A DNA stretch of 15,348 nt from Baffinella frigidus (GCA_026770585.1 MU646321.1:1155856-1171203); one strand, 5' to 3'; numbered from the stretch's first letter, positions 9,101 to 14,764 are shown. The notes: a model not told the origin generated them from the letters alone. A program made the numbers and translations.

Positions 9101-12100
9101 TTATTCACTTGTAATTTCACTTGTAAAATAAATCCTGTTTTAAATAGTCACACTTCTAGCCTCAAGTGGTATCACATCGGGGCAGAGACAGCCGCGCGCA
9201 GAATCTGGGACCTATTCGCGATCCTGATCGATTTACAACTGTTTTCCTGAGATAATTAATTACAGAACATTACAATGAAGTGTTTTTTCACCTGATGACG
9301 TATTTGGTCCCGCTCCATCAAGTCGGCGCACAGACGGCCGCGCACAGAATCTGGGACATATTCGCAGAGCGATCCTGATCATAGAGCAGTGTGCAGAGAA
9401 TTGGCTGTGAAAATAATGCAACGTTACCGAAAGTTGACGTTTTTGCACCAGAACCGTCAACTTTTACCAGTATTTCCAAATCGTAGTCTCAGCTCTGAAA
9501 CCTCAACCCTTCACCAGGTCGGGGCAGAGACGGCCGACTTTGAAGGGATTCTGAATAACCCATGAGCGATAAGACCTAGGACCCTACGGTAGGAAACCCG
9601 TAGGGTCATGGGGGGGTTCCTACGGATAAGGTAACGGAAACTCGACCCAAAATGGGCCGAAAATTCCTTCGGAGCCCGCTGTGTGGTACTGACGTGTTTG
9701 GTCCCGCTCTATCAGGTCGGGGCAGAGACGGCCGCGCACAGAATCTGGGACATATTCGCAGAGCTGGCCATCCTGATCGAGGCAAGCTCTGCTGAGCTCG
9801 GGACCGACGAATCCAAGGGCGGACAGGTTGCGAGCCCCCCCCCACACACACTCAGATCGGTCCGTTTATTTTCGTGGTAGGAATTAATAATTGCTCGGTA
9901 CAAAGACATGTTATTGACCGATATTTGCGCGGAGCTAGTCATGCTGATCGAGGCTAGCTCGGTCGAGCTTGGCACCGATGAGTCCCAGGGCGTTGCGAAC
10001 CCCCCCACACACACAGTGGGCTTCGCAGATCGATCAATTTATTTTCGTGGCACTAATTGTTGGATTACTGGTATAACGGCATTTGATCAACCGACATTTC
10101 GACTGGATTTTCTGTTGAAATCGCCCTCGAACCCCACCGTATGGCGAGGCGAGTTCTGAGGAGCTTGGCACCGACGAATCCAAGGGTAGGCAGGTTGGTC
10201 CACCTGTCTGACTGTCGACATGATTTGACCCTGAACCCTAAGCCCTAAACCCTAAACCCTAAACCCTAAACCCTAAACCCTAAACCCTAAACCCTAAACC
10301 CTAAACAATATTCCCCAAACCCCAAACCCCAAACCCTAAACCCCAAACCTTCAACCCCAAACCCTAAACCCTGAACCCTGAACCCTACAACCTAACCCCC
10401 AAACCCCAAACCCCACACCCCAAACCCCGAACCCCAAACCCTAAACCCGAAACCCGAAACCCAACGCAGGGAGCCAAGGGGCGGTGCTACGAGTGCCTCC
10501 GGAAAATGATCTGCGAATGGGAGAAAATCAAGGTCGAGCCCGGCCCAAGTCCCATCCGGGCTTGCCATAAAATACATGTAGACAGGCCTTCGTGCCACCC
10601 GAGTCTGATCCGTCCGGATTACCCATACTCGTTACGCAACCTTCCAGCCCTGATGGGCTTTTCAGCGTACAGGGGATTTGATCCGCTTCAGGGCCCAAAA
10701 AGCCCATCAGGGCTGGAAGGTTCCGAAACTCACACGACCCACGTGCGGCTGACAGCTCCGGGTTTAGGCAGTTTCGGGTTTAGGGAGTAGGGAGTAGGGA
10801 TTCGGGGGATTCGGGTTTCGGCGGGGCTTTAGGGATTGAGGTTTCGGCGGGGCTGACACATACGTGGTTGATGGGGGGGCTGGTAGCGCCCACGTATCTC
10901 TCTCCGCGGAACCTCCGGACGTTCACTGCCATCTATCTTCCTTGATTGAGAGGGCAGGGCAGGCTCGACGTGACAGGGGAGGGCCTGGGCAGACGCGTGC
11001 GTTGGGCCAGACCTGAACCTCACGCGTGCGGCAGGTGGCGGGGACGTACCTCTCGCCACGGAACCTGCGCACGTTCACGGCCCTCACCATCTACCTCACT
11101 TGATAGAGAGGGCACGGCAGGGCAGGGCAGGCGCGACGTGACGGGGGGGGCTCACACGTGCGTACAGGACCGGAGGATAGACCCCCCGGGTGACGGGACG
11201 GCCGGGGCTGACGCGTGGTTGATGGGGGGGGAGGTAGTTCGGACGTACCTCTCGCATCACGTGAGGGACGGTCCCGAGAGGATCGGGCCCGCGTCACGGG
11301 AGGTGCGGGGATGACGCGTGCGTTTGGCTAGACCTGAACTTCAAGGGTGCGGTAGGTGGCGCGGACGTACCTCTCGCCGAGGAACCTGCGGACGTTCACA
11401 GCCCTCACCATCTACCTCGTGCCGCTCTTCCTCGCGCCTTACTGGAACTCCTTCTGCGGTACCCCTACCCCTACCCCTAGCCCCGGAACCCGAGACCCGA
11501 GACCTGAAACCCGAAACCCGAAACCCGAGACCTTGACGGGAGGCTCCACCTCGCTCTAACCCCGCATTCCGAAACCCTCGCTACCCCAGCGTCTCTGCTG
11601 CGTTCTTGTGCTTAGGGGGCAGGGTTTAGGGGACAGGCGACAGGCTGCAGGCGGCAGGGTTTAGGATGTAGGACCTCTCGTCGTGGAACCTGCGGACGTT
11701 CACGGCGTTGAACATCTACCTGGTGCCGCTGTTTCTCGCGCCTGACTGGAACTCTTTCTGCGGTACGCGAAGCCTCCCGAACCCTACATCTAAGCCCACC
11801 GCACCCTAGATCTTAAACCCTCCACCATCAATCGTAGATCGTGAACCATAAACCCTAACCGCTAGATCTTAAACCCTAAACCCTAGACCTTAAAGCCTTA
11901 AACCCTAAACCCTAGACCTTAAAACGATCTTAAACCCTCAACCCCAGACCTTCAACCGCACACCCTAATACCAGAACCCTAGATCTTGAACCCTAAACCC
12001 TAAGCCCTGAACCCTACACCTTCAACCTCGAACCCTCCCATCCACCCCACGGCCCCCACCATCTAGAGCGCTTGCGGGAAAACTTGTCCGATTCAACGAG

Positions 12101-14756
12101 AAATGTTTTCAGAAATTCAGAGAATTTGTACCAGGACGTGACATGAAACCGGTCCATCTAAACGATTCTAGTACAAATTCACTGAATTTCTGAAAATATT
12201 TCTCGTTGAAATCGGCCAAGTTTTCCCGCAAGCGCTCTACCTCGTGCCCCTGTTCCTCGTGCCCTACTGCAAGTCTTTCTGCGGTTCAACCCTAAACCCT
12301 GTACCCTCAAGTAGAGTGGAGCACCCGAAACCCTAGTCCCGAAACACTAAACCCGAAACCCGAAACCCGAAACCCGAAACCATCAAACTCTCAAAACTAA
12401 AACGTGAACCCTCAACTCCATACACTTTAACCTTCAACCCCAAACCCCAAACCCCAAACCCCAAACCCCAAACCCCAAACCCCAAACCTCAAACCCCAAA
12501 CCCCAAACCCCAAACCCTAAAACTCCAAACCCCAAACAGCGGACGAGAAAGACTCGGTCTCGGACGTGTTCTTTGACCCCCTCTACGGCTTAGAGGTGTA
12601 GGGTTTAGGGTTTAGATGCAGTACACGATGTTTACTGCATCTCAATCAAACCGTCTCGTCACACAGCGGACGAGAAACGTCTCGGGCAGATCGTGTACTG
12701 CATCTCAACCCTGAACCCTAAAACCTAAACCTAAACACAAAAAACAACCCGAAACAGCGGACGAGAAGGACTCGGTCTCAGAAGTGTTGATAAGTCAATA
12801 CCGGGTCGGTGTTATAATACATGGCGCCAGGCTCCAATGGCTCCAATAGACCGGGGTGGTATTGACAAGGTCTCTCGCATGGTGGCAGCGGACGAGAAGG
12901 ACTCGGTATCAGACGTGTTCTTCGATCCCCTCTACGGCTGCACATCCGGTCAGATTCCCCCCAACCCTAACCCCTGAACCCTGAACCCCAAGATCTGAAC
13001 CCTACATCCTCGACCCTGTACACCTCCGGTCACCTTCCCCCCAATCCTAACCCCTAAACTCTAAACCCTAACCCCCTCTGACCCTTGAACCCCAAACCCC
13101 AAACCCCAAACCCCAAACCCCAAACCCCAAACCCCAAACCCCAAACCCCAAACCCCAAACCCCAAACCCCAAACCCCAAACCATGTGCACCTCTGGTCAC
13201 CTTCCCCCAGAACTGTAACCCCTGAACCCTAAACCCTGAACCCTGCACCCTGAACCCTGAACCCTAAACCCTAACCCCTAAACCCCAAATCCCAAATCCC
13301 AAACCCTGAACCCTGAACCCTGAACCTTAAACCCCAAACCCCAAGCCCTAAACCCTGAAACCCAAACCCCAAACCCCACACCCCAACCCCTAAACCCCAA
13401 CCCCCAATCCGCAGGCTATTTCGTGGGAATCCTGTTCACGCTGGTCGTCACCATCTAAACCCCAAACTCTAAACCCTAATTCATACACCCTGTACCCTGA
13501 ATCCTCTCCCCCAAACTCCACATCCAGACACTAGACCCTAGACCCTTGACCCCAACGGTGGCAGGGTATTTCGTGGCGATTCTGTTCACGCTGGTCGTCG
13601 CCGCGCTCTACCGTGTTCGCGAGTCCCTCGATGATGTACGCGCGCCCACCCGAAACCCTCAACCCGAAACCCGAAACCCGAAACCCGAAACCCGAAACCC
13701 GAAACCCGAAACCCAAAACCCAAAACCCGAAACCAGAAACCCAAAACCCGAAACCAGAAACCCCTGTGGCCAGCGTCAAAAGCCCAACCCCAACCGCCAG
13801 CCGCTCGAAACCCAAACTCTAAACCCCAATCCAGAAACCCCAAACCCAAACCCAAACCCCAAACCATACCCCCCAACCCTAACCCCCAAACGTCCGCATT
13901 GCAGCTGCAATGCCGACGGCCTGTGCGAGGAGTTCCCATCCCGCATGTTCGAATTTCTTCAGGATTCAGGATCTGACTGGAGTTTAGGGTGTAACCCCGA
14001 ACCCCGCACGGCAGCCGCTGGAGTCCCAGCCCCCAATTCCTCGCGGAGCCCGTCTGTCTCCAGCGGCTGGGAGTTGTGATTTGGCGGTCAGGGTTTGGGG
14101 TTCGGACTGCGCGAAGAATACACGTTCCCACCGGGCGAGGCTTCTTCAGGATCCAGGGTCTCTCACTAGAACTAGAGTTTAGGGTGGAGCCCCAACCCCC
14201 AAACAGCAGCCGCTCGAGACCTGAACACCAAACCTCAAACCTAACCTACAAATGACAGACGGCAGCCGCTGGAGACAGACGGGCTGCACGAAGAGCACAC
14301 CTGGAACCGGGGGGAGCCTCTTCAGGATTCAGAGTTTAGGGTTGAGGGTGTAGAGTGTAACCCGAAACCCCACCCGGCAGCCACCCGCGACGGACGCTCC
14401 GAACCAAGAACCCCAAACTCCACACCCTAACCCCCCCACCCGGCAGCCGCTGGAGACAGACGGGCTGCGCGAAGAGTACACCTCCCAACACGTTGAATTT
14501 ATTCGGGGTTCAGGGTTTATGGTGTAGGGTGTAGGGTGTAACCCCAAACCCTAATGTCCACACCCCACACCGCAGCCGCTGGAGACTCCGCGAGGAATTC
14601 CCCTCTCAAATATGTCAGACACATGGTCCGAGGTTCTTCAGGGTTTAGGGTGTAACCCGAAACCACCACACCGCAGCCGCTGGAGACAGACGGGCTGCGT
14701 GAGGAGTACACGTCGAACCAGCAGGAGCTCCGTGGGTGGAGCACCCAGCTGCATCG
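5054..14756 (+). CDS. Spliced gene, multi-pass membrane protein of unknown function (gene span)
   Basis: Twelve exons of 215, 70, 81, 101, 73, 114, 111, 63, 103, 60, 71 and 80 bases join with matching phases (2,0,0,2,0,0,0,0,1,1,0,2) into 380 codons without a stop. The reading continues past the window. Residues 1-72 are a polar N-terminus (MPGTEQEPHASASDTESE). Residues 75-102 are hydrophobic, and residues about 289-305 (FTALTIYLVPLFLAPYW) and 332-346 (YFVAILFTLVVAALY) look like membrane spans. Conserved-looking stretches include SRAVLNISFKTSIDVVTYG, KGRCYECLRKM, PRNLRTFTALTIYLVPLF and ESLDDPLETDGL. The motif order feels like a family of uncharacterised membrane proteins in algae and other protists, but I cannot name it. 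Nearly all exons have tandem partial copies. The start at 5054 has A at -3. The frame is open back to 4655, so an earlier start is possible. Confidence 0.65.
5401..5470 (+). CDS. Exon 2, first membrane segment
   Basis: The acceptor is GGGCGGCAG. The exon encodes MEILGSGIAFCVSLQSIMMA LAT, which is strongly hydrophobic. The donor is ACG followed by GTCCTCCCCC in phase 0. The downstream intron starts with a pyrimidine tract and then GGGTTGGGAGTT repeats. Confidence 0.6.
5692..5830. mobile_element. TIR element, family C copy 2
   Basis: CTAGCTCTGTCTCAGT at 5692-5707 and ACTGAGACGGAGCTAG at 5815-5830 are inverted with one mismatch; length 139. The internal hairpin (GTCAAGTTGG / CCGTCAACTT) is in opposite orientation to copy 1. 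Confidence 0.7.
5854..5935 (+). pseudogene. Exon 3 copy 1, runs into a stop
   Basis: It has the same CAG acceptor and 22 near-identical codons (VVATLMCSRAVLNISFKTSI), but after DVV the sequence changes to SAT and TGA. It has no donor. Confidence 0.7.
6044..6064 (+). pseudogene. Exon 3 copy 2, first seven codons only
   Basis: CAG is followed by GTTGTGGCCACATTCATG (VVATFM), then unrelated sequence. It lies just before the CCCTCAA array. Confidence 0.6.
6090..6177. repeat. CCCTCAA array
   Basis: About 12 units, one CCATCAA variant, immediately before exon 3. Confidence 0.95.
6190..6270 (+). CDS. Exon 3
   Basis: The acceptor is GGAGCAG, followed by 27 codons VVATFMCSRAVLNISFKTSI and DVVTYGT. 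The donor is ACG followed by GTTCGC, with phase 0 on both sides. It is the only complete one of four copies. An in-frame ATG at 6181 could also open a shorter protein. Confidence 0.65.
6291..6340 (+). repeat. AAGTTGAC hairpin element
   Basis: AAGTTGACGAATTTGTACTG, then AAATTGACTTATGAATAGTC (second arm decayed). It lies between exon 3 and its third copy. Confidence 0.65.
6345..6398 (+). pseudogene. Exon 3 copy 3, 3' part
   Basis: It encodes NVLNISFKTSIDVVTYGT and then GTTTAA at the donor position. It lacks the acceptor and first ten codons; the sequence before it is an AAGTTGAC hairpin element. Confidence 0.7.
6402..6602. repeat. CCCCAAA/CCCTAAA/CCCTGAA array
   Basis: Blocks of one unit type follow one another right up to the exon 4 acceptor. 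Confidence 0.95.
6605..6705 (+). CDS. Exon 4
   Basis: The acceptor CCGCAG comes straight after a CCCTAAA array. It has 33 codons (VLPLTLGLESAWNNCNSAST ALAKLKAAAITLY) plus AT. The donor GTGCCTCCCC is in phase 2. The donor is conserved in two further copies. Confidence 0.65.
6831..6896 (+). repeat. AAGTTGAC hairpin element
   Basis: AAGTTGACGGGTTTGCGCCG then GTGTCAAATTGAGGATCG and GTCAGCCCGAGTGAG. It abuts exon 4b and supplies the AG in front of it. Confidence 0.7.
6897..6979 (+). CDS. Exon 4b: spliceable second copy of exon 4
   Basis: It encodes ASESTWNTCNVALTALARLK AAAIILC plus two bases, followed by GTGCCTCCCC. An AG at 6895-6896, at the end of a hairpin element (GAGTGAG), would give phase 0 in and phase 2 out, the same phases as exon 4. 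The pyrimidine tract is weak. It is a candidate alternative exon or a nonfunctional copy. Confidence 0.4.
7054..7080 (+). pseudogene. Exon 4 copy, last nine codons
   Basis: It reads VEAAAITLCM with the same GTGCCTCCCC donor, directly after CCCGAAA-like repeats. It has no acceptor. Confidence 0.6.
7131..7350 (+). pseudogene. Four 5' fragments of exon 5 with acceptor
   Basis: GTGTGAGC.. followed by a GATGGATGTGTGGGACAACG-like sequence recurs at 7131-7171, 7221-7247, 7257-7301 and 7324-7350. Two break off in G runs of 11 to 14 bases, where exon 5 has GAGGGGGAGGGC. This suggests slippage or template switching at G runs. Confidence 0.65.
7379..7451 (+). CDS. Exon 5
   Basis: The acceptor is GTGAACAG. 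One base completes Met, then MMDVWDNEGEGKLGTKTNRL LEEL. The donor is TTG followed by GTCTCAAC in phase 0. Fragments of its 5' part lie upstream and of its 3' part downstream. Confidence 0.6.
7530..7824 (+). pseudogene. 3' fragments of exon 5
   Basis: The exon end GGAATTG plus donor GTCTCACC recurs at 7539-7545, 7774-7780 and 7818-7824. A larger copy at 7683-7740 reads DVWDNEGEGKLGAYANHLLH after a TTTCAG acceptor, but has no donor and the wrong phase. Confidence 0.6.
7881..7965 (-). repeat. Dispersed repeat D, copy 1
   Basis: The reverse complement reads GGGCTTTGCGGATC.. TTTATTTTCGTGGTA.. GGTACAAAGACATGTT.. CCGACATTTCGC. The order matches the two plus-strand copies. No terminal inverted repeat was seen. 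Confidence 0.65.
8031..8190. mobile_element. Inverted-repeat element, family E copy 1
   Basis: CACACAGAGGGCTTCGAAGG and the inverted end CCTTGGAAGTCCGCTGTGTG bound 160 bases. Inside are TTTCCGTTACCTTATC and CCTACCGTAGGGTCCTA. It ends about 40 bases before exon 6. Confidence 0.7.
8232..8345 (+). CDS. Exon 6
   Basis: The acceptor is ACGGCAG. It has 38 codons, VRYIHDYCSEKNDPRLPRGN then FAPADPSAGAGAERWIGE. The donor is GAG followed by GTCATATCG, with phase 0 on both sides. The Pro/Ala/Gly-rich middle looks like a loop. An inverted-repeat element ends about 40 bases upstream. Three downstream copies follow. Confidence 0.6.
8369..8442 (+). repeat. AAGTTGAC hairpin element
   Basis: The arms AAGTTGAC and GTCAACTT (8402-8409) are perfect, followed by GAGAATGGTCGGTCAACTGA. 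It starts 23 bases after the exon 6 donor and runs up to exon 6 copy 1. Confidence 0.75.
8446..8501 (+). pseudogene. Exon 6 copy 1, 3' half
   Basis: It encodes PAPADPSAGAGAERWIGE in frame with the same GTCATT donor. Its 5' side is replaced by a hairpin element, so no acceptor is seen. Confidence 0.65.
8542..8595 (+). repeat. AAGTTGAC hairpin element
   Basis: The perfect arms are AAGTTGAC and GTCAACTT (8574-8581). It lies between exon 6 copies 1 and 2. Confidence 0.75.
8596..8626 (+). pseudogene. Exon 6 copy 2, last ten codons
   Basis: It encodes AGAERWIGE followed by GTCATATCC. The left side is again a hairpin element. Confidence 0.6.
8702..8765 (+). repeat. AAGTTGAC hairpin element
   Basis: The arms are AAGTTGAC and GTCAACTT (8734-8741), preceded by CCACCAATTTGGTG as in family C. 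It ends just before exon 6 copy 3. Confidence 0.75.
8771..8809 (+). pseudogene. Exon 6 copy 3, internally deleted
   Basis: It starts EKNDPKLPR, then skips the Ala/Pro loop to GGATCGGCGAG, out of frame. It follows a hairpin element ending in AACTGAGGCGGGG. Confidence 0.6.
8948..9169. mobile_element. Palindromic MITE, family A copy 3 (inverted)
   Basis: The element is 222 bases, in reverse orientation. The ends are CCACTCGAGGCT and AGCCTCAAGTGG, flanked by TA on both sides. It shares the AATTCCTTGAG centre and the TAGTCACACTT subterminal block. It lies just before the first exon 7 copy. Confidence 0.8.
9178..9536 (+). pseudogene. Three upstream copies of exon 7
   Basis: Copies at 9178-9231 (lacks GAGCTGGCC), 9323-9382 (similar loss) and 9518-9536 (first six codons) are recognised by TCGGGGCAGAGACGGCCGCG. 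The flanking intron TTTGGTCCCGCTC is copied with the second. The third ends where an inverted-repeat element begins. Confidence 0.65.
9431..9463 (+). repeat. AAGTTGAC hairpin element (short)
   Basis: AAGTTGAC and GTCAACTT are separated by 17 bases (GTTTTTGCACCAGAACC). It lies between exon 7 copies. Confidence 0.7.
9537..9684. mobile_element. Inverted-repeat element, family E copy 2 (inverted)
   Basis: It is the reverse complement of much of copy 1 (GATAAGGTAACGGAAACTCG, GAAGGGATT..AATAACCC). The right end is CGGAGCCCGCTGTGTG and the left end lacks CACACAG. It interrupts an exon 7 copy at GACGGCCG and ends 32 bases before exon 7. Confidence 0.7.
9716..9826 (+). CDS. Exon 7
   Basis: The acceptor is CTCTATCAG. 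It has 37 codons, VGAETAAHRIWDIFAELAIL then IEASSAELGTDESKGGQ. The donor is CAG followed by GTTGCG, with phase 0 on both sides. It is an amphipathic helical stretch. It is the only complete one of at least six copies. Confidence 0.65.
9851..10110 (+). repeat. Dispersed repeat D, copies 2 and 3
   Basis: Copies at 9851-9928 and 10018-10110 both follow the CCCCCCACACACAC stretch downstream of an exon 7 donor and share TTTATTTTCGTGG and ACCGA(T/C)ATTT. The first runs directly into an exon 7 copy. Confidence 0.65.
9919..10193 (+). pseudogene. Two downstream copies of exon 7
   Basis: 9919-9991 reads DICAELVMLIEASSVELGTD ESQG with an intact donor (GTTGCG) but no phase-0 acceptor. 10153-10193 holds only the 3' part (EELGTDESKG) and a CAG/GTTGG donor. 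Both follow copies of the 85-95 base repeat D. Confidence 0.65.
10230..10466. repeat. CCCTAAA then CCCCAAA array
   Basis: About nine perfect CCCTAAA units, then CCCCAAA and CCCGAAA types up to the exon 8 acceptor. Confidence 0.95.
10470..10532 (+). CDS. Exon 8
   Basis: The acceptor AACGCAG follows CCCGAAA repeats. It has 21 codons GAKGRCYECLRKMICEWEKI K, then AAG followed by GTCGAG, with phase 0 on both sides. Three Cys lie close together. This is the only exon of the middle region with no copy seen. Confidence 0.6.
10638..10722. mobile_element. 25-base perfect inverted repeat, family B copy 2
   Basis: AACCTTCCAGCCCTGATGGG CTTTT (10638-10662) and its exact inverse at 10698-10722 enclose 35 bases that contain TTTGATCCGCTTCAGGGCCC, shared with 1988-2007. 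Confidence 0.75.
10887..11260 (+). pseudogene. Three upstream copies of exon 9
   Basis: 10887-10945 (APTYLSPRNLRTFTAIYLP then TGA), 11034-11103 (VAGTYLSPRNLRTFTALTIY LT then TGA) and 11238-11260 (RTYLSHHV). The first two stop at the same point, where both continue into TTGATnGAGAGGGCA, so one is a duplicate of the other together with flanking intron. Confidence 0.75.
11356..11458 (+). CDS. Exon 9, second membrane segment
   Basis: The acceptor is GCGGTAG. It has 34 codons, VARTYLSPRNLRTFTALTIY then LVPLFLAPYWNSFC plus one base. The donor is GTACCCC in phase 1. LTIYLVPLFLAPYW is a clear hydrophobic span. Five other copies lie on both sides. Confidence 0.7.
11672..11762 (+). CDS. Exon 9b: complete, spliceable copy of exon 9
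   Basis: After acceptor GGATGTAG come 30 codons (DLSSWNLRTFTALNIYLVPL FLAPDWNSFC) plus one base and donor GTACGCG. Phases 0 in and 1 out equal those of exon 9, with no stop, so it could replace exon 9 as a mutually exclusive exon. It is four codons shorter at the 5' end. Confidence 0.5.
11775..12040. repeat. Degenerate CCCTAAA / CCTAGATCTTAAA repeat
   Basis: Heptamers are mixed with AGATCTTAAACC and AGACCTTAAA units, a longer-period variant not seen elsewhere in the window. No exon recognised. Confidence 0.8.
12048..12283 (+). pseudogene. Exon 9 copy split by a MITE
   Basis: CACGGCCCCCACCATC-TA at 12048-12065 and TA-CCTCGTGCCCCTG.. at 12238-12283 together match the second half of exon 9 (..TIYLVPLFLVPYCKSFC), including a G/GTTCAA donor. 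A 172-base palindromic element sits between them. Confidence 0.75.
12066..12237. mobile_element. 172-base MITE inserted in an exon 9 copy
   Basis: The arms of about 65 bases start GAGCGCTTGCGGGAAAACTT and end in the inverse, CCCGCAAGCGCTC. TA flanks both ends (12064-12065 and 12238-12239). A Tc1/mariner-type non-autonomous element is inferred from the TA duplication. Confidence 0.85.
12330..12535. repeat. CCCGAAA then CCCCAAA arrays
   Basis: About four CCCGAAA units near 12352-12380, then about 13 CCCCAAA units at 12435-12535, up to an exon 10 copy. Confidence 0.95.
12540..12789 (+). pseudogene. Three upstream copies of exon 10
   Basis: 12540-12595 reads DEKDSVSDVFFDPLYGLE and ends in the wrong phase. 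12667-12687 holds the first six codons inside a 16-base inverted repeat. 12758-12789 reads DEKDSVSEVL and breaks at another hairpin. Each keeps the CAG acceptor. Confidence 0.7.
12614..12705. repeat. 16-base perfect inverted repeat around an exon 10 fragment
   Basis: AGATGCAGTACACGAT at 12614-12629 and ATCGTGTACTGCATCT at 12690-12705. The enclosed DNA includes a CAG acceptor and the first codons of exon 10. Confidence 0.8.
12794..12866. repeat. Inverted repeat GTCAATACC..GGTATTGAC
   Basis: A 73-base fold-back with 9-base perfect ends and looser inner pairing (GGGTC / GACCGGGG). It breaks an exon 10 copy after GAAGTGTT. Confidence 0.6.
12889..12948 (+). CDS. Exon 10
   Basis: The acceptor is GTGGCAG. 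CG completes an Ala codon with exon 9, then DEKDSVSDVFFDPLYGCTS plus one base. The donor is GTCAGATT in phase 1. It is an acidic loop between the two membrane segments. Confidence 0.6.
12960..13410. repeat. CCCCAAA-dominated intron array
   Basis: A homogeneous CCCCAAA block at 13088-13182, then CCCTGAA, CCCTAAA and CCCCAAA blocks. Confidence 0.95.
13021..13195 (+). pseudogene. Two 3' ends of exon 10 with donor
   Basis: CACCTCCG-GTCACCTTCCCCC at 13021 and GCACCTCTG-GTCACC at 13187 repeat the last codons and donor of exon 10, separated by a CCCCAAA array. Confidence 0.55.
13415..13458 (+). pseudogene. Exon 11 copy, stops early
   Basis: CCGCAG is followed by GYFVGILFTLVVTI and TAA, where the sequence turns into heptamer repeat. 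It could only act as a premature terminal exon. Confidence 0.7.
13565..13635 (+). CDS. Exon 11, third membrane segment
   Basis: The acceptor is GTGGCAG. GG completes Gly, then YFVAILFTLVVAALYRVRES LDD. The donor is GAT followed by GTACGC in phase 0. YFVAILFTLVVAALY is hydrophobic and the charged end joins DPLETDGLREEY from exon 12. Confidence 0.7.
13645..13870. repeat. CCCGAAA / CCCAAAA array
   Basis: It begins 10 bases after the exon 11 donor with about nine CCCGAAA units, then longer-period CCCGAAACCAGAAA units. Confidence 0.95.
13905..14630 (+). pseudogene. Tandem 5' copies of exon 12
   Basis: Copies of the CAG acceptor plus PLETDGLREEY start at 13905 (diverged: CNADGLCEEFPS), 14013, 14266, 14448 and 14575, with a 5'-truncated one at 14109. 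Between them a unit recurs: TTCAGGnTTCAGGGTTTAGG, then GGTGTAACCC and AACCCC, then the next acceptor. Unit length is about 100-180 bases. None keeps both a donor and the right phase. Confidence 0.7.
14012..14069. repeat. Inverted copies of the exon 12 start
   Basis: CAGCCGCTGGAG (14012-14023) faces CTCCAGCGGCTG (14058-14069). The second arm continues as CCCGTCTGTCTCCAGCGGCT, the reverse complement of the exon 12 5' end, so an exon piece lies in antisense orientation. Confidence 0.75.
14677..14756 (+). CDS. Exon 12, last exon seen in the window
   Basis: The acceptor CACCGCAG leads into PLETDGLREEYTSNQQELRG WSTQLH plus two bases. The donor GTACCCC is in phase 2. Three copies of its 3' end downstream keep the same G/GTACCCC border. 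The next exon lies beyond 15348. Confidence 0.6.
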
Positions 14757-14764
14757 GTACCCCA

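Noticed and set aside
13415-13458. Exon 11 copy as the real exon
   Set aside because: A TAA follows after 14 residues and no donor is present, whereas 13565-13635 is complete and in phase.
13546-14131. Open frames of 177 and 181 codons on both strands
   Set aside because: They read through CCCGAAA arrays (RNPKPET or GFRVSGF repeats), sharing only the exon 11 segment with a real exon.
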